Of a stretch of DNA of 64,000 nucleotides, positions 27,965 to 36,730 are shown in pieces; position 1 is the stretch's first letter, and each line of letters starts with the position of its first letter. The notes below the pieces were generated by a model. It ran no database searches and was not told the DNA's origin. It was given only the letters and a program-made list of their open reading frames with translations. The translations under genes were made by a program, and so were the position numbers. The stretch covers positions 124,001-188,000 of the forward strand of contig CACKGP010000001.1 in NCBI GenBank assembly GCA_902599805.1, written 5' to 3'. The stretch comes from an uncultured Pelagibacteraceae bacterium. GTDB lineage: Bacteria; Pseudomonadota; Alphaproteobacteria; Pelagibacterales; Pelagibacteraceae.

Positions 27965-28244
27965 CATTAGCAAAAATGATATAGTAAATAATATTAAAAA
28001 TCGTTACAGGTTACCTACTAACTATATAGAGTCTATTTATGATAATATCTTTTTGATCATAAAAAATGGTTTAATAAAAGACGGTAGTTTCAAAATATCA
28101 AAATTTGGGACATTTAAAGTTCTTTCTAAAAAAGCAAGGTTTGGTATGAACCCAAAAACTAAAGTTAAACATTCTATCAGTGAGAGGAAAGTTGTAGTTT
28201 TCTCACCATCCAAAATAGCAAAAAAAAAACTAAATGGAAAATAA
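27951..28244 (+). CDS. ihfA: Integration host factor alpha-type DNABII protein
   Basis: This small DNA-bending protein (97 residues from the ATG at 27951) belongs to the HU/IHF family. The ORF-track start at 27927 lies further inside plsX and adds eight unlikely residues. The core is SKFGTFKVLSKKARFGMNPKT. The minor-groove arm keeps the intercalating proline in NPKT, but the usual G-R-N-P reads G-M-N-P and the following glycine is lysine. Position between plsX and the MerR gene matches ihfA of other alphaproteobacteria. Confidence 0.82.
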   Translation: MRRNNISKNDIVNNIKNRYRLPTNYIESIYDNIFLIIKNGLIKDGSFKISKFGTFKVLSKKARFGMNPKTKVKHSISERKVVVFSPSKIAKKKLNGK

Positions 28245-28611
28245 CAGAGTCTATAAAACAATTAGTGAGGTTGCACAGGAAATAGGGCTTGTAAATAAGA
28301 AGAATAAGAAACCAAATACTCACACACTACGTTTCTGGGAAAAACATTTTAAACAAATTAAACCTAAATTACTTTCTGGAAATAGAAGGTACTATTCAGA
28401 TAAAGACATTAAATATATAAAACTAATTTATGTTTTACTTAAAACTAAAGGATTCACAATTAATGGTGCAAAAAAAGCTTTAAAAGATCCCTCGATAAAA
28501 CTTGACGATACTTTAATTTCTAGTGTAAATAAGGAAAATTTTAAATTTTCAATTAAAACTAAGTTGGTGAAAATTAAAAAGATTATAGATAAAATTAAAC
28601 AAGAAAAATAA
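28234..28611 (+). CDS. MerR-family transcriptional regulator
   Basis: The 125-residue protein has an N-terminal MerR winged helix: YKTISEVAQEIGL, then HTLRFWEKHFKQIKPKLLSGNRRYYS, then IKYIKLIYVLLKTKGFTINGAKKAL. A short C-terminal helix follows, likely for dimerisation. No cysteine-rich metal site is seen. Homologues in this position (after ihfA) are widespread in alphaproteobacteria, and their target is not well known to me. It overlaps ihfA by 11 bases and abuts rpmG. Confidence 0.85.
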   Translation: MENNRVYKTISEVAQEIGLVNKKNKKPNTHTLRFWEKHFKQIKPKLLSGNRRYYSDKDIKYIKLIYVLLKTKGFTINGAKKALKDPSIKLDDTLISSVNKENFKFSIKTKLVKIKKIIDKIKQEK

Positions 28612-28802
28612 TGGCTAAAAAATCATCAATTAAGGTTAGATTAGTTCCAGAGAAAAAAGTAGATAGCGCATTCTATTACTATGTAAAGAAACCTACAAAA
28701 GGTGAAAAAGCTAAAGTAAAATTAAAGTTAAAAAAATATAATCCCGAAACTAGAAAACACGAATATTTTATAGAAAAAAAACTTCCACCGCATAGCAAAT
28801 AA
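28611..28802 (+). CDS. rpmG: Large ribosomal subunit protein L33
   Basis: The 63-residue basic protein begins MAKKSSIKVRLVP and continues FYYYVKK, LKLKKYNPETRKHEYFIEKK, the L33 pattern (K-x-x-L-x-K-Y-x-P-x-x-R-x-H). It is a few residues longer than E. coli L33 in the middle and at the end. No zinc cysteines are present. It overlaps the regulator gene by one base and ends 2 bases from the convergent chorismate mutase gene. Confidence 0.9.
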   Translation: MAKKSSIKVRLVPEKKVDSAFYYYVKKPTKGEKAKVKLKLKKYNPETRKHEYFIEKKLPPHSK

Positions 28803-28804
28803 TA

Positions 28805-29095
28805 TTATTTTTTTTTAAATTTTCTATATTCAAAATCTATATATGCTTTAATCATATTAGACCAAATACGTTGCGTTAGCTTCACATCAAGCTTTTTTTT
28901 AATTGATTTTTTCTTAATATTTTTAAGGATCACGTTTATTCTTTTTTTATCTACAATTTGTTTTTTACTTGTCTTATTTAGTAGTACCTGATGTACAAGA
29001 TTAGTTCGAATTTTTATAATATTTAGCATCTTGCTATCTAAAATATCCAACTTTTTTCTAATTTTTAATATTTTTTTATTTTTATTCAGCGACAT
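28805..29095 (-). CDS. Chorismate mutase (AroQ class) domain protein
   Basis: The 96-residue all-helical protein matches the monofunctional AroQ type, which turns chorismate into prephenate. The pattern KIRKKLDILDSKMLNIIKIRTNLVHQV fits helix 1 (conserved R-x-x-I-D-x-I-D-x-x-I-x-x-L-x-x-R). The central KKRINVILKNI fits helix 2. It is very lysine-rich and diverged, so mutase activity is inferred from pattern only. It stands alone between rpmG and ctaA on the opposite strand. Confidence 0.72.
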   Translation of the reverse strand: MSLNKNKKILKIRKKLDILDSKMLNIIKIRTNLVHQVLLNKTSKKQIVDKKRINVILKNIKKKSIKKKLDVKLTQRIWSNMIKAYIDFEYRKFKKK

Positions 29096-29137
29096 AAATG
29101 CAATTAATTAAATATACATTTATTATATAACACAACA

Positions 29138-30169
29138 ATGGAAATAATATTAAGAAAAGAATATTCAAAATTTATAACATATTGGTTAATCAGCCTATTA
29201 TTTTTTATATCAATAATCGTAATTGTTGGTGGTTTAACAAGATTAACCGACTCGGGATTGTCAATAACAACATGGGATGTTGTCAAAGGTATTCTGCCAC
29301 CCTTAAATGATAGCCAATGGGATGATGTATTTAATCTTTACAAAGAGATACCTCAATTTTATCTTCTTAATCAAAGCATGACGCTTAACGAATTTAAAAC
29401 TATATACTATTGGGAATACATCCATAGAATTTTAGGAAGAATTTTGGGCTTACTTTTCCTTATACCTTTTATTTATATATATTTTAAAAAAATCTTAAAT
29501 CAAAATTATAATATAAACTTTTTTATACTATTTTTACTAATTTTAGTTCAGGGAACCGTAGGTTGGTATATGGTAAAAAGTGGTCTTGTAGAAAATACTA
29601 CTGTAAGTCATTACAGGTTAGCGATACATTTGAATTTAGCCTTTATCCTTTTTTCAGCAATTTTTTGGTATTTTTTAAATATAAGAAACCAAAAAAATAA
29701 AATTTTCTTTAGTACAAAAAATGAAAATATTTTTTCAAAAATATTTATACTTTTAATATTTACACAAATTACTTTTGGAGCTTTTACTTCAGGCTTAGAT
29801 GCAGGAAAAATTTATCAATCTTGGCCTTTGATGAATAATAATTTTTTTCCTGATGATTTAACTTACAAAGATATAACTTTTCCACAAGTCTTAAGCGAAC
29901 CATCATTCGTCCAATTTATCCATAGGAAACTAGCCTACATAATTTTTATATATGTTGTAATTATGAGTTTTTATATTTTTTACAGAAGACAGAAAGAAAT
30001 GTATCAACCAACATTGTATTTGTTGACAATGATTTTTGTGCAGATAATTCTTGGAATTTTCACTCTTTTAAGCGGAGCACATATTTGGATTGCTTCATTA
30101 CATCAGATTTCTACAATTCTTTTGCTTCTTTCATCAATTTATTTTTACTATAGCACACTAAAAACATAG
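29138..30169 (+). CDS. ctaA: Haem A synthase
   Basis: CtaA oxidises haem O to haem A for cytochrome oxidase. The 343-residue protein has about eight membrane helices. The alphaproteobacterial opening is IVIVGGLTRLTDSGLSITTWDVVKGILPPL. Haem-ligand histidines are in WEYIHRILGR, SHYRLAIHLN, VQFIHRKLAY and ASLHQIS. It is divergent from the chorismate mutase gene with 42 bases between start codons. No other cytochrome-oxidase gene is in the window. Confidence 0.94.
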   Translation: MEIILRKEYSKFITYWLISLLFFISIIVIVGGLTRLTDSGLSITTWDVVKGILPPLNDSQWDDVFNLYKEIPQFYLLNQSMTLNEFKTIYYWEYIHRILGRILGLLFLIPFIYIYFKKILNQNYNINFFILFLLILVQGTVGWYMVKSGLVENTTVSHYRLAIHLNLAFILFSAIFWYFLNIRNQKNKIFFSTKNENIFSKIFILLIFTQITFGAFTSGLDAGKIYQSWPLMNNNFFPDDLTYKDITFPQVLSEPSFVQFIHRKLAYIIFIYVVIMSFYIFYRRQKEMYQPTLYLLTMIFVQIILGIFTLLSGAHIWIASLHQISTILLLLSSIYFYYSTLKT

Positions 30170-30175
30170 TTTTTA

Positions 30176-30205
30176 TTGACATAGTAATTAATAACTTGTA
30201 ATTAT
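30176..30205 (+). promoter_or_regulatory. Candidate promoter for rplM-rpsI
   Basis: A perfect -35 hexamer TTGACA is followed after 18 bases by AATTAT, preceded by TG one base earlier (extended -10, TGTAATTAT). It lies in the 48-base gap before the rplM ATG, where a strong ribosomal-protein promoter is expected. Confidence 0.5.
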
Positions 30206-30217
30206 CGCCAAGTTAAA

Positions 30218-30679
30218 ATGACACCCTTTATTAAAAAGAAAGATATTAAAAATAATTGGTATTTAGTAAATGCCAAAGATCTTGTAGTAGGAAGACTAGC
30301 AGCATATATTTCTATAGTTCTCAGAGGAAAAAATAAACCTCAATATAATCCAAATCAAGATAATGGAGATTTTGTTATAGTCACAAATATAGAAAAGTTG
30401 AAATTTACAGGCAAAAAATTTGAAAATAAAAAATATTATAAACACACGGGTTATCCAGGAGGTATAAAAAGTATTAATCCAAAAAATTTAACTAAAAAAA
30501 ACAAATCTCAAGATATTCTAAAATATGCAGTAAAAAGAATGTTGCCAGGTGGTCCTTTAGCAAAAAAACAATTAAGCAAACTTAAAATGTATTATGGTGA
30601 CAAACATCCTCATGAAACTCAAAACCCTGTTGAAATCAACTTTTCTGAAATTAACAAAAAAAATCATATTAAAGTCTAA
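30218..30679 (+). CDS. rplM: Large ribosomal subunit protein L13
   Basis: L13 is a primary binder of 23S rRNA. The sequence shows [30 protein letters not shown], then the GYPGG turn, and [22 protein letters not shown], all family hallmarks. Length 153 is normal for alphaproteobacteria. It forms an operon with rpsI, whose ATG overlaps its TAA stop by one base. Confidence 0.97.
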   Translation: MTPFIKKKDIKNNWYLVNAKDLVVGRLAAYISIVLRGKNKPQYNPNQDNGDFVIVTNIEKLKFTGKKFENKKYYKHTGYPGGIKSINPKNLTKKNKSQDILKYAVKRMLPGGPLAKKQLSKLKMYYGDKHPHETQNPVEINFSEINKKNHIKV

Positions 30680-31116
30680 TGGAAACCACACAAGTTGAAA
30701 AGAATATTAGCAAAATGAAATTAGATTTTAAAGAAAGTAATTATGCTACAGGAAGAAGAAAAGAGTCTGTGGCAAGAGTATGGATTAAGAAAGGGACAGG
30801 GAAAATTTTTGTAAACGGAAAAACCATGAATGATTACTTTAAAAGACCAGTCCATCAATTAATAGTAGTTATGCCTTTACAAGAAACAAATGCAATAAAT
30901 AAATTTGATGTTAAATGTAATGTTAAAGGTGGTGGATTATCAGGCCAAGCTGGTGCAATAATACATGGAATTTCAAGAGCATTAGTAAAAACTGATCCCA
31001 CTTTAAAAAAAGTATTAAAGAAAAATAAATTTACAACCAGAGATTCGAGAAAAGTTGAAAGAAAAAAATACGGACACAAAAAAGCACGTAGAAGCTTCCA
31101 ATTCTCTAAGAGATAA
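30679..31116 (+). CDS. rpsI: Small ribosomal subunit protein S9
   Basis: S9 sits at the head of the 30S subunit with its C-terminal tail near the P-site tRNA. Motifs are [34 protein letters not shown] and [24 protein letters not shown], ending in the conserved K-R. The protein is 145 residues with a short N-terminal extension before the conserved region. It is translationally coupled to rplM. Confidence 0.97.
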   Translation: METTQVEKNISKMKLDFKESNYATGRRKESVARVWIKKGTGKIFVNGKTMNDYFKRPVHQLIVVMPLQETNAINKFDVKCNVKGGGLSGQAGAIIHGISRALVKTDPTLKKVLKKNKFTTRDSRKVERKKYGHKKARRSFQFSKR

Positions 31117-31158
31117 ATCATTCATTACTATTAAAATTAAAAGTGATATAAACAATTT

Positions 31159-32187
31159 ATGTCAGCAAAAAAATTAAATATTGTTATCGCTGGAGCAACA
31201 GGTTTTGTTGGACTAGATTTGATCAAATTTTTATCAAATCATCCCAAGGTTAAAATAAAGTATTTATGTGCCCAAAAGAACATTGGAAAGAAAATTCAGT
31301 ATTTTGATAAAAGAATCACAAAAAATTTACCAAAGATATCGAAACTTAAATCTGTAGATTGGACCATGATTGATATTTTGTTTACAGCATTACCCAATGG
31401 AGCAAGTCAAATAATTTCAAGAACTCTAATGAATAAAAAATTAAAAATAATCGACCTATCAGCTGACTTTAGATTATCCGATAGTTCCGTATATAAAAAG
31501 TTTTACGGTAGAGAACATATGGCAAAAAAATTAATTAAAAATTCTATTTATGCTTTATCGGAATTTACAAAGAGCAAATTAATAAAATTTAAAATTATTG
31601 CTTGCCCAGGTTGTTATCCTACGTCAATTCAATTGCCTTTAATTCCATTATTAAAGAAAAATTTAATTAATAATAAGAATATTATAATAGACTCAAAATC
31701 TGGATATTCTGGCGCTGGTAAAAATTTAAAAAAGAAATTTAAGCATAAAAATATTTTTTCGTCAATTCATGCATATGGTACCTATAAGCACAGACATACA
31801 AGTGAGCTAGATCAGGAATTGAATAAAGCATCAAATACAAAAATCAATTATGTTTTTATTCCCCATCTTATTCCAACTTTTAGAGGAATGTTATCATCTA
31901 TTTATTTAGAATTAAAACCTGGTGTCACTGTAAAAAAAGTTTTTAAAGAATTAAAAAAATTTCATAAAAATAATTATTTTGTAAAAATCAATCCATTAAA
32001 TAAAAATATTGGAACAGAAAATGTATTAAATACAAATTTTTGTGAAATTTCTATTTGTAAGCTAAAAGAAAAAAGAAAAATTCTTATTTTGTCAGCTATT
32101 GATAATTTAGTTAAGGGAGCTGCAGGTCAAGCAATTCAAAACATGAACATAATGAATAATTTTAAAGAAAACACAGGCATTAAATGA
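31159..32187 (+). CDS. argC: N-acetyl-gamma-glutamyl-phosphate reductase
   Basis: ArgC reduces N-acetylglutamyl phosphate in arginine synthesis. The N-terminal NAD(P) motif is IAGATGFVGLDLIKFL. The catalytic cysteine lies in IIACPGCYPTSIQLPL near residue 155, and PHLIPTFRGMLSSIY follows. Length 342 fits the long ArgC type. Position after rplM-rpsI is common in alphaproteobacteria. Its stop overlaps the start of the lipoprotein gene by 4 bases. Confidence 0.95.
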   Translation: MSAKKLNIVIAGATGFVGLDLIKFLSNHPKVKIKYLCAQKNIGKKIQYFDKRITKNLPKISKLKSVDWTMIDILFTALPNGASQIISRTLMNKKLKIIDLSADFRLSDSSVYKKFYGREHMAKKLIKNSIYALSEFTKSKLIKFKIIACPGCYPTSIQLPLIPLLKKNLINNKNIIIDSKSGYSGAGKNLKKKFKHKNIFSSIHAYGTYKHRHTSELDQELNKASNTKINYVFIPHLIPTFRGMLSSIYLELKPGVTVKKVFKELKKFHKNNYFVKINPLNKNIGTENVLNTNFCEISICKLKEKRKILILSAIDNLVKGAAGQAIQNMNIMNNFKENTGIK

Positions 32188-32660
32188 GGTTTTTATTTAT
32201 TTTTTTTTTTATTTTAGTTAGTTGTACAACAATCAGTGACAGCAAGGTTAAAAAAATCTATATATGTGGAGATCATGAGTGCGCAAATAAAAAAGAAATG
32301 AACGACTATTTTGAAAATAATATTTCTATAGAGATTTACACCCTTTCAAAGTCATCAAAAAGAGATAAAGATTTTGATTTGGTAGAATTAAATATGTCAA
32401 ATGAAGATAAAAAAAACTTAGTTTCAGTTGATGTACAAAAAAAACAAATTAGGGACAAAATTAAAAAAAGAAATAAAATATCAAAATTAAATATAAAAAA
32501 AGGTGAAAACAACATAGTAAATAAAAAGCTAAAAAATAGACCTAAAATTACATTAGTGAGGCTTTGTAAAGATTTGCAAGAATGTGATATAGATAATGTT
32601 GCAAAAATAATTATCAAAAAAGGTAATGAAAAAAAATACCCAGATTTAACAATCGAATGA
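32184..32660 (+). CDS. Small lipoprotein with two C-x-D...E-C motifs, unknown function
   Basis: I do not recognise a named family. A signal segment ends in a lipobox (FILVSC), so it is probably a lipoprotein. After this come two similar short motifs: YICGDHECANKKE at about residue 30 and RLCKDLQECDIDN near residue 130, each followed by a helix and a short strand-like stretch. They look like a duplicated cysteine-hairpin unit flanking a lysine-rich linker. The gene is translationally coupled to argC and hom by 4-base overlaps but has no obvious link to amino-acid synthesis. Confidence 0.65.
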   Translation: MRFLFIFFFILVSCTTISDSKVKKIYICGDHECANKKEMNDYFENNISIEIYTLSKSSKRDKDFDLVELNMSNEDKKNLVSVDVQKKQIRDKIKKRNKISKLNIKKGENNIVNKKLKNRPKITLVRLCKDLQECDIDNVAKIIIKKGNEKKYPDLTIE

Positions 32661-33955
32661 CTAAAAAAAAAAATTTTAATCTAGCAATCGTAGGTTTAGG
32701 AAATATTGGTTTAAATCTTTACAAACATCTTATAAAAAATAAAAAATCAATAATTGAAAAAAACAATGTTTTCTTTGATATTAAATATGTTTCTGCAAAA
32801 AATAAAAAAAAAAAACGAGGTATATCTATACCTAAAAAAAAATGGTTACGTAACTATTTAGACGCGTCTAAACTAGATGATATTGATATAGTCATTGAAC
32901 TTATAGGCGGAGCAGACGGTCCAGCCAAGAAGCTTGTTTTTGATTCAATAAGAAGAAAAAAACATGTTGTTACTGCTAACAAATCTTTAATATCAAAGCA
33001 TGGCGATCAACTTGCCTTACTTGCGGAAAGAAATAAAGTAAATATTGAATTTGAGGCCGCTGTTGCTGGTGGTATACCAATAATAAGGACATTAAAAGAG
33101 GGGTTTGTTGCGAACAAAACAAAAAAAATTTATGGAATTTTAAATGGCACTTCAAATTTTATCTTATCAAGCATGGATAAAATGAATATTTCTTTTAATA
33201 AAGCTTTAAATAAAGCTAAAAAATTAGGTTATGCAGAAAGTAATCCGAAATCAGATTTAAATGGTGACGATGTACGATCTAAAGTCCAAATACTTTCATC
33301 ATTAGCTTTTAATTGTTTTATAAATAAAAATAATATTAATCAGGAGGGTATAAATTTTATTGACGAGACAGATATTAAAAACGCAAACATATTAGGTTAT
33401 AAAATAAAACACATTGGTTTTAGCGAAATTTCAGAAGGAAAACTTATTCAAAGGGTAAATCCATGTTTGATTAAAAAGGGCTCTCGTCTCGGTAATGTCA
33501 ATGGTGTATTAAACGCCGTGATTATAGAAGGCGAACCTATTGGAAAATCTGTCTTACAAGGTGAGGGCGCTGGAGCTGGTCCAACTACATCAGCTTTAGT
33601 TTCAGATATATGTTCAATACTAAGGGGCAATTTAAAATATCCTTTTTCTGTTTCACACAAAAAAAGAAAAAAAATCAATTCTATCGATATATCAAATCAA
33701 TTGTTTTCCAACTATATCAGACTTGATGCTGTTGATAAAAAAGGTGTTCTTTCCGCAATAACAAAAATTATGTCAAAAAATAAAATTTCAGTCAAAAGAT
33801 TGATTCAGGATCCTTTAAAGGGAAAAAAGTATGCGTCTATAATAATAATTTCCCATAAAGCTAAAAACAAAAATGTTAAAAAATGTATTGACGAATTAAA
33901 TAAAAAAAATTTTATAATAAACCGTCCAAAATTTATAAGAATAGAAGAGATTTAA
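32657..33955 (+). CDS. hom: Homoserine dehydrogenase
   Basis: The enzyme reduces aspartate semialdehyde to homoserine for threonine and methionine. The NAD(P)-binding start is LAIVGLGNIGLNL. Catalytic-domain motifs are VVTANKSLISKHG, FEAAVAGGIPIIRTLKEG, LNGTSNFILSSM and GYAESNPKSDLNGDD. A C-terminal ACT domain covers about residues 350-432. Length 432 is typical for the Hom type without aspartokinase. glpX starts 2 bases later. Confidence 0.95.
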   Translation: MTKKKNFNLAIVGLGNIGLNLYKHLIKNKKSIIEKNNVFFDIKYVSAKNKKKKRGISIPKKKWLRNYLDASKLDDIDIVIELIGGADGPAKKLVFDSIRRKKHVVTANKSLISKHGDQLALLAERNKVNIEFEAAVAGGIPIIRTLKEGFVANKTKKIYGILNGTSNFILSSMDKMNISFNKALNKAKKLGYAESNPKSDLNGDDVRSKVQILSSLAFNCFINKNNINQEGINFIDETDIKNANILGYKIKHIGFSEISEGKLIQRVNPCLIKKGSRLGNVNGVLNAVIIEGEPIGKSVLQGEGAGAGPTTSALVSDICSILRGNLKYPFSVSHKKRKKINSIDISNQLFSNYIRLDAVDKKGVLSAITKIMSKNKISVKRLIQDPLKGKKYASIIIISHKAKNKNVKKCIDELNKKNFIINRPKFIRIEEI

Positions 33956-33957
33956 AG

Positions 33958-34899
33958 TTGATTAATCCAAAATTATTAAATAATTTCATAAAAGTTTGTG
34001 AAAGAGCTGCTTTTGGTGCTTCAAAATTTAAGGGAAAAAATGACAAAATTGCTGCCGATCAGGCAGCTGTCGATGAGATGCGTTCTGAATTAAATAAAAT
34101 TAGTTTTCAAGGTAAAGTAGTTATAGGCGAGGGTGAAATGGACGAAGCCCCAATGCTTTATATTGGTGAAAAAGTTGGGACTGGAATTGGTGAAAATCTT
34201 GATATAGCTGTAGACCCATTAGAAGGAACAAATTTTGTTGCAAAGAATTTGCCAAATGCAATCTCAGTTATGGCAATAGCTGAAAAAAATTGCCTTTTGT
34301 CTGCACCAGATACATATATGGAAAAAATTGCAATAGGAAGTGGATATCCTAAGAATCTTATTGATTTAGATTTTTCTGTTAAAAAAAATATAAAATTATT
34401 AGCTAATGCTAAAAATGTTAATCCAGATAAATTAACCGCTTGTGTTTTAAAAAGAGATAGACATAACAATATTATATCTTCCCTTAATTCACTTAATGTA
34501 AAAATTAAATTTATAGATGATGGTGATGTAATGGGTGTGATATCAGTAGTTGATCCTACGTCATCTATTGATATTTATTTAGGAACTGGAGGTGGACCTG
34601 AAGGTGTTTTGGCTGCAGCTGCATTACATTGTCTTGGAGGCCAAATGCAGACTAGACTAGTTTTGAAAGATAAGGATCAGATCAAAAGAGCTGAAGCTTT
34701 GAGTATATCTGATTTTGAAAAAAAATATAGCATTATTGATATGGTAAAAGGTGATGTAATCTTTTGTGCTACAGGTATTACAGATGGCGATATGCTTAAA
34801 GGCATTAATGACAAAGGCACGTGCTTCGAAGCAAATTCATTTGTGCTTCATAAAAGTCAGAATATTTTTAAAAAAGTTAAAAATATAATTAAGAAATGA
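33958..34899 (+). CDS. glpX: Class II fructose-1,6-bisphosphatase
   Basis: GlpX hydrolyses fructose 1,6-bisphosphate in gluconeogenesis. It starts with TTG two bases after the hom stop. Metal and substrate motifs are VIGEGEMDEAPMLYIGEKVGTG and DPLEGTNFVAKNLPNAISVMAIA near residues 60-115, then GTGGGPEGVLAAAAL and FCATGITDGDML. Length 313 is normal. The hom-glpX-recJ order is common in alphaproteobacteria. The stop overlaps recJ by 4 bases. Confidence 0.95.
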   Translation: MINPKLLNNFIKVCERAAFGASKFKGKNDKIAADQAAVDEMRSELNKISFQGKVVIGEGEMDEAPMLYIGEKVGTGIGENLDIAVDPLEGTNFVAKNLPNAISVMAIAEKNCLLSAPDTYMEKIAIGSGYPKNLIDLDFSVKKNIKLLANAKNVNPDKLTACVLKRDRHNNIISSLNSLNVKIKFIDDGDVMGVISVVDPTSSIDIYLGTGGGPEGVLAAAALHCLGGQMQTRLVLKDKDQIKRAEALSISDFEKKYSIIDMVKGDVIFCATGITDGDMLKGINDKGTCFEANSFVLHKSQNIFKKVKNIIKK

Positions 34900-36677
34900 A
34901 AACAAGTTCTGTTTCAGGAAAAAATTGGATAATAAAAAAATATAATCATGAAACAGCAAATTATTTAAAAGATAATTTCAATTTAAGTGAAATTATTTCG
35001 AAATTATTATCTATTAGAAACATTAAAATTGAAGAAGTTAATTTATTTTTAAATCCAAGAATAAAAAATCTCTTACCTAACCCTTTCATCCTAAAAGATA
35101 TGGAGAAAAGTGTAAACAGAACAATTAAAGCAATTGTATCAAAAGAAAAAATTGGAATATTTGGTGATTATGATGTTGATGGCGCAACCTCTACTGCTCT
35201 ATTGGGAAATTACTTTAATAAACTAGGACAGTTTTCATCAATTTATATCCCAGATAGAAAAAAAGAAGGGTATGGGCCAAATCCTCAGGGTTTTAATAAA
35301 CTCATATCTGAAGGTTCTAGCGTAATTTTTACAGTAGATTGTGGTACAATGTCTTTTGACACGATCAATTCATTAAAAAATAAAATTGATGTTATTGTTC
35401 TAGATCATCACCAATCAGAAATTAAACTTCCAAAAGCCTTTTCTGTCGTTAATCCTAATAGATTCGATGATAACTCAAAATTAAATTATCTTTGTGCTGC
35501 AGGAGTTTGTTATATGTTTCTTATCGCTTTAAATAAAAAATTAAGAGATTTAAATTGGTTTGAAACAAATCATGTTAAAGAACCTAACCTTATAGATTTT
35601 CTAGATTTAGTTTCACTCGGTACCGTTTGTGATGTAGTTCCTCTTGTCGGTTTAAATAGAGCTTTTGTTAGCCAAGGTTTAAAAATTATCAATAAGATCT
35701 CTAATCCAGGACTAAAAATTTTAAAAAATATATGTGGCATTGAATCAAATTTAAATACTTATCATTTAGGATATGTTTTAGGACCCAGAATTAATGCAGG
35801 GGGAAGAGTGGGCAAGTGTTCTCATGGGGCAAATCTACTATTAAGTAAAGATCCCAAAGAGGTTTATACAATCGCATCAGAACTTGAAAATTTTAATAAT
35901 GAGAGAAAGTTTCTAGAAAAAGATATGTTCAATAAAATTGAAAAAAAAATAGTATTTAATCCAAATGAACCTGTTACAGTTCTATCTGGACATAATTTAC
36001 ATGGAGGAATAATTGGTATTATTGCCTCTAGATTAAAAGATAAATTTAATAAACCAACGATAATAATATCCATCTCAAATGGTATCGGTAAAGCTTCTGC
36101 AAGGTCTGTTTATGGTTTTGATATTGGAACCTTTATAATTAATGCAGTTCAAAAAAACATCTTAATGAGTGGTGGAGGTCATAAGATGGCAGCCGGATTT
36201 AGTATTAAAGAAGAAAAAATTGAAGAATTCAAAAATTTTATAAATAAATGTTTTTTAAAAATTAAAAAAGATTTAAAAAAAAACGATGAAATATTTTATG
36301 ATTCGATAATATCTCCTTCCGCATTAAACGAAAACTTTTATCACGAAATAAATTCATTATCACCATTTGGATCTGGTAACCCTGAACCTAGATTTGTAAT
36401 TGAAAACTTGGAAATATTAAGATCTTCAATTGTGGGTGAAAAGCACATAAAGTCTGTATTAGCAGGTGATGACGGCTCTACAGTTAAAAGTGTCACATTT
36501 AACGCAGTTAGCACAAATTTACAAAGTTATTTGCTAGCTAATAATCGAAAGAAAATTAATATTTTCGGTAAATTAAGTCTTAATGAATGGAAAGGTAAAA
36601 AAAATGTAGAGTTTATTATCGATGATATTTCTGTTAATAAGACAATTAAAAATTTGGTCCCATCGTCTAACGGTTAG
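34896..36677 (+). CDS. recJ: Single-stranded-DNA-specific exonuclease RecJ
   Basis: RecJ digests single-stranded DNA 5' to 3' in recombination and mismatch repair. The DHH-family motifs are IGIFGDYDVDGATSTALL near residue 87, VIVLDHHQSEIKLP, VSLGTVCDVVPL, and the DHHA1 motif MSGGGHKMAAGF. The C-terminal OB domain covers about 450-580. Length 593 is typical. The last seven residues (VPSSNG and the TAG stop at 36675) are encoded within the 5' half of the tRNA-Glu gene. Confidence 0.95.
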   Translation: MKTSSVSGKNWIIKKYNHETANYLKDNFNLSEIISKLLSIRNIKIEEVNLFLNPRIKNLLPNPFILKDMEKSVNRTIKAIVSKEKIGIFGDYDVDGATSTALLGNYFNKLGQFSSIYIPDRKKEGYGPNPQGFNKLISEGSSVIFTVDCGTMSFDTINSLKNKIDVIVLDHHQSEIKLPKAFSVVNPNRFDDNSKLNYLCAAGVCYMFLIALNKKLRDLNWFETNHVKEPNLIDFLDLVSLGTVCDVVPLVGLNRAFVSQGLKIINKISNPGLKILKNICGIESNLNTYHLGYVLGPRINAGGRVGKCSHGANLLLSKDPKEVYTIASELENFNNERKFLEKDMFNKIEKKIVFNPNEPVTVLSGHNLHGGIIGIIASRLKDKFNKPTIIISISNGIGKASARSVYGFDIGTFIINAVQKNILMSGGGHKMAAGFSIKEEKIEEFKNFINKCFLKIKKDLKKNDEIFYDSIISPSALNENFYHEINSLSPFGSGNPEPRFVIENLEILRSSIVGEKHIKSVLAGDDGSTVKSVTFNAVSTNLQSYLLANNRKKINIFGKLSLNEWKGKKNVEFIIDDISVNKTIKNLVPSSNG

Positions 36678-36730
36678 GACAGATGGTTTTCAATCATCTA
36701 ATCGGGGTTCGATTCCCCGTGGGACCGCCA
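36656..36730 (+). tRNA. tRNA-Glu (anticodon TTC)
   Basis: The cloverleaf folds by eye. The acceptor GGTCCCA pairs with TGGGACC. The D stem is GTCT/GGAC, the anticodon stem GATGG/TCATC with loop TTTTCAA (anticodon TTC), and the T stem CGGGG/CCCCG with loop TTCGATT. The discriminator G is followed by an encoded CCA. The recJ stop lies in the D arm and the stop of the opposite-strand ligase gene in the anticodon arm. Any promoter must be inside recJ unless the tRNA is cut from the recJ transcript. Confidence 0.95.
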
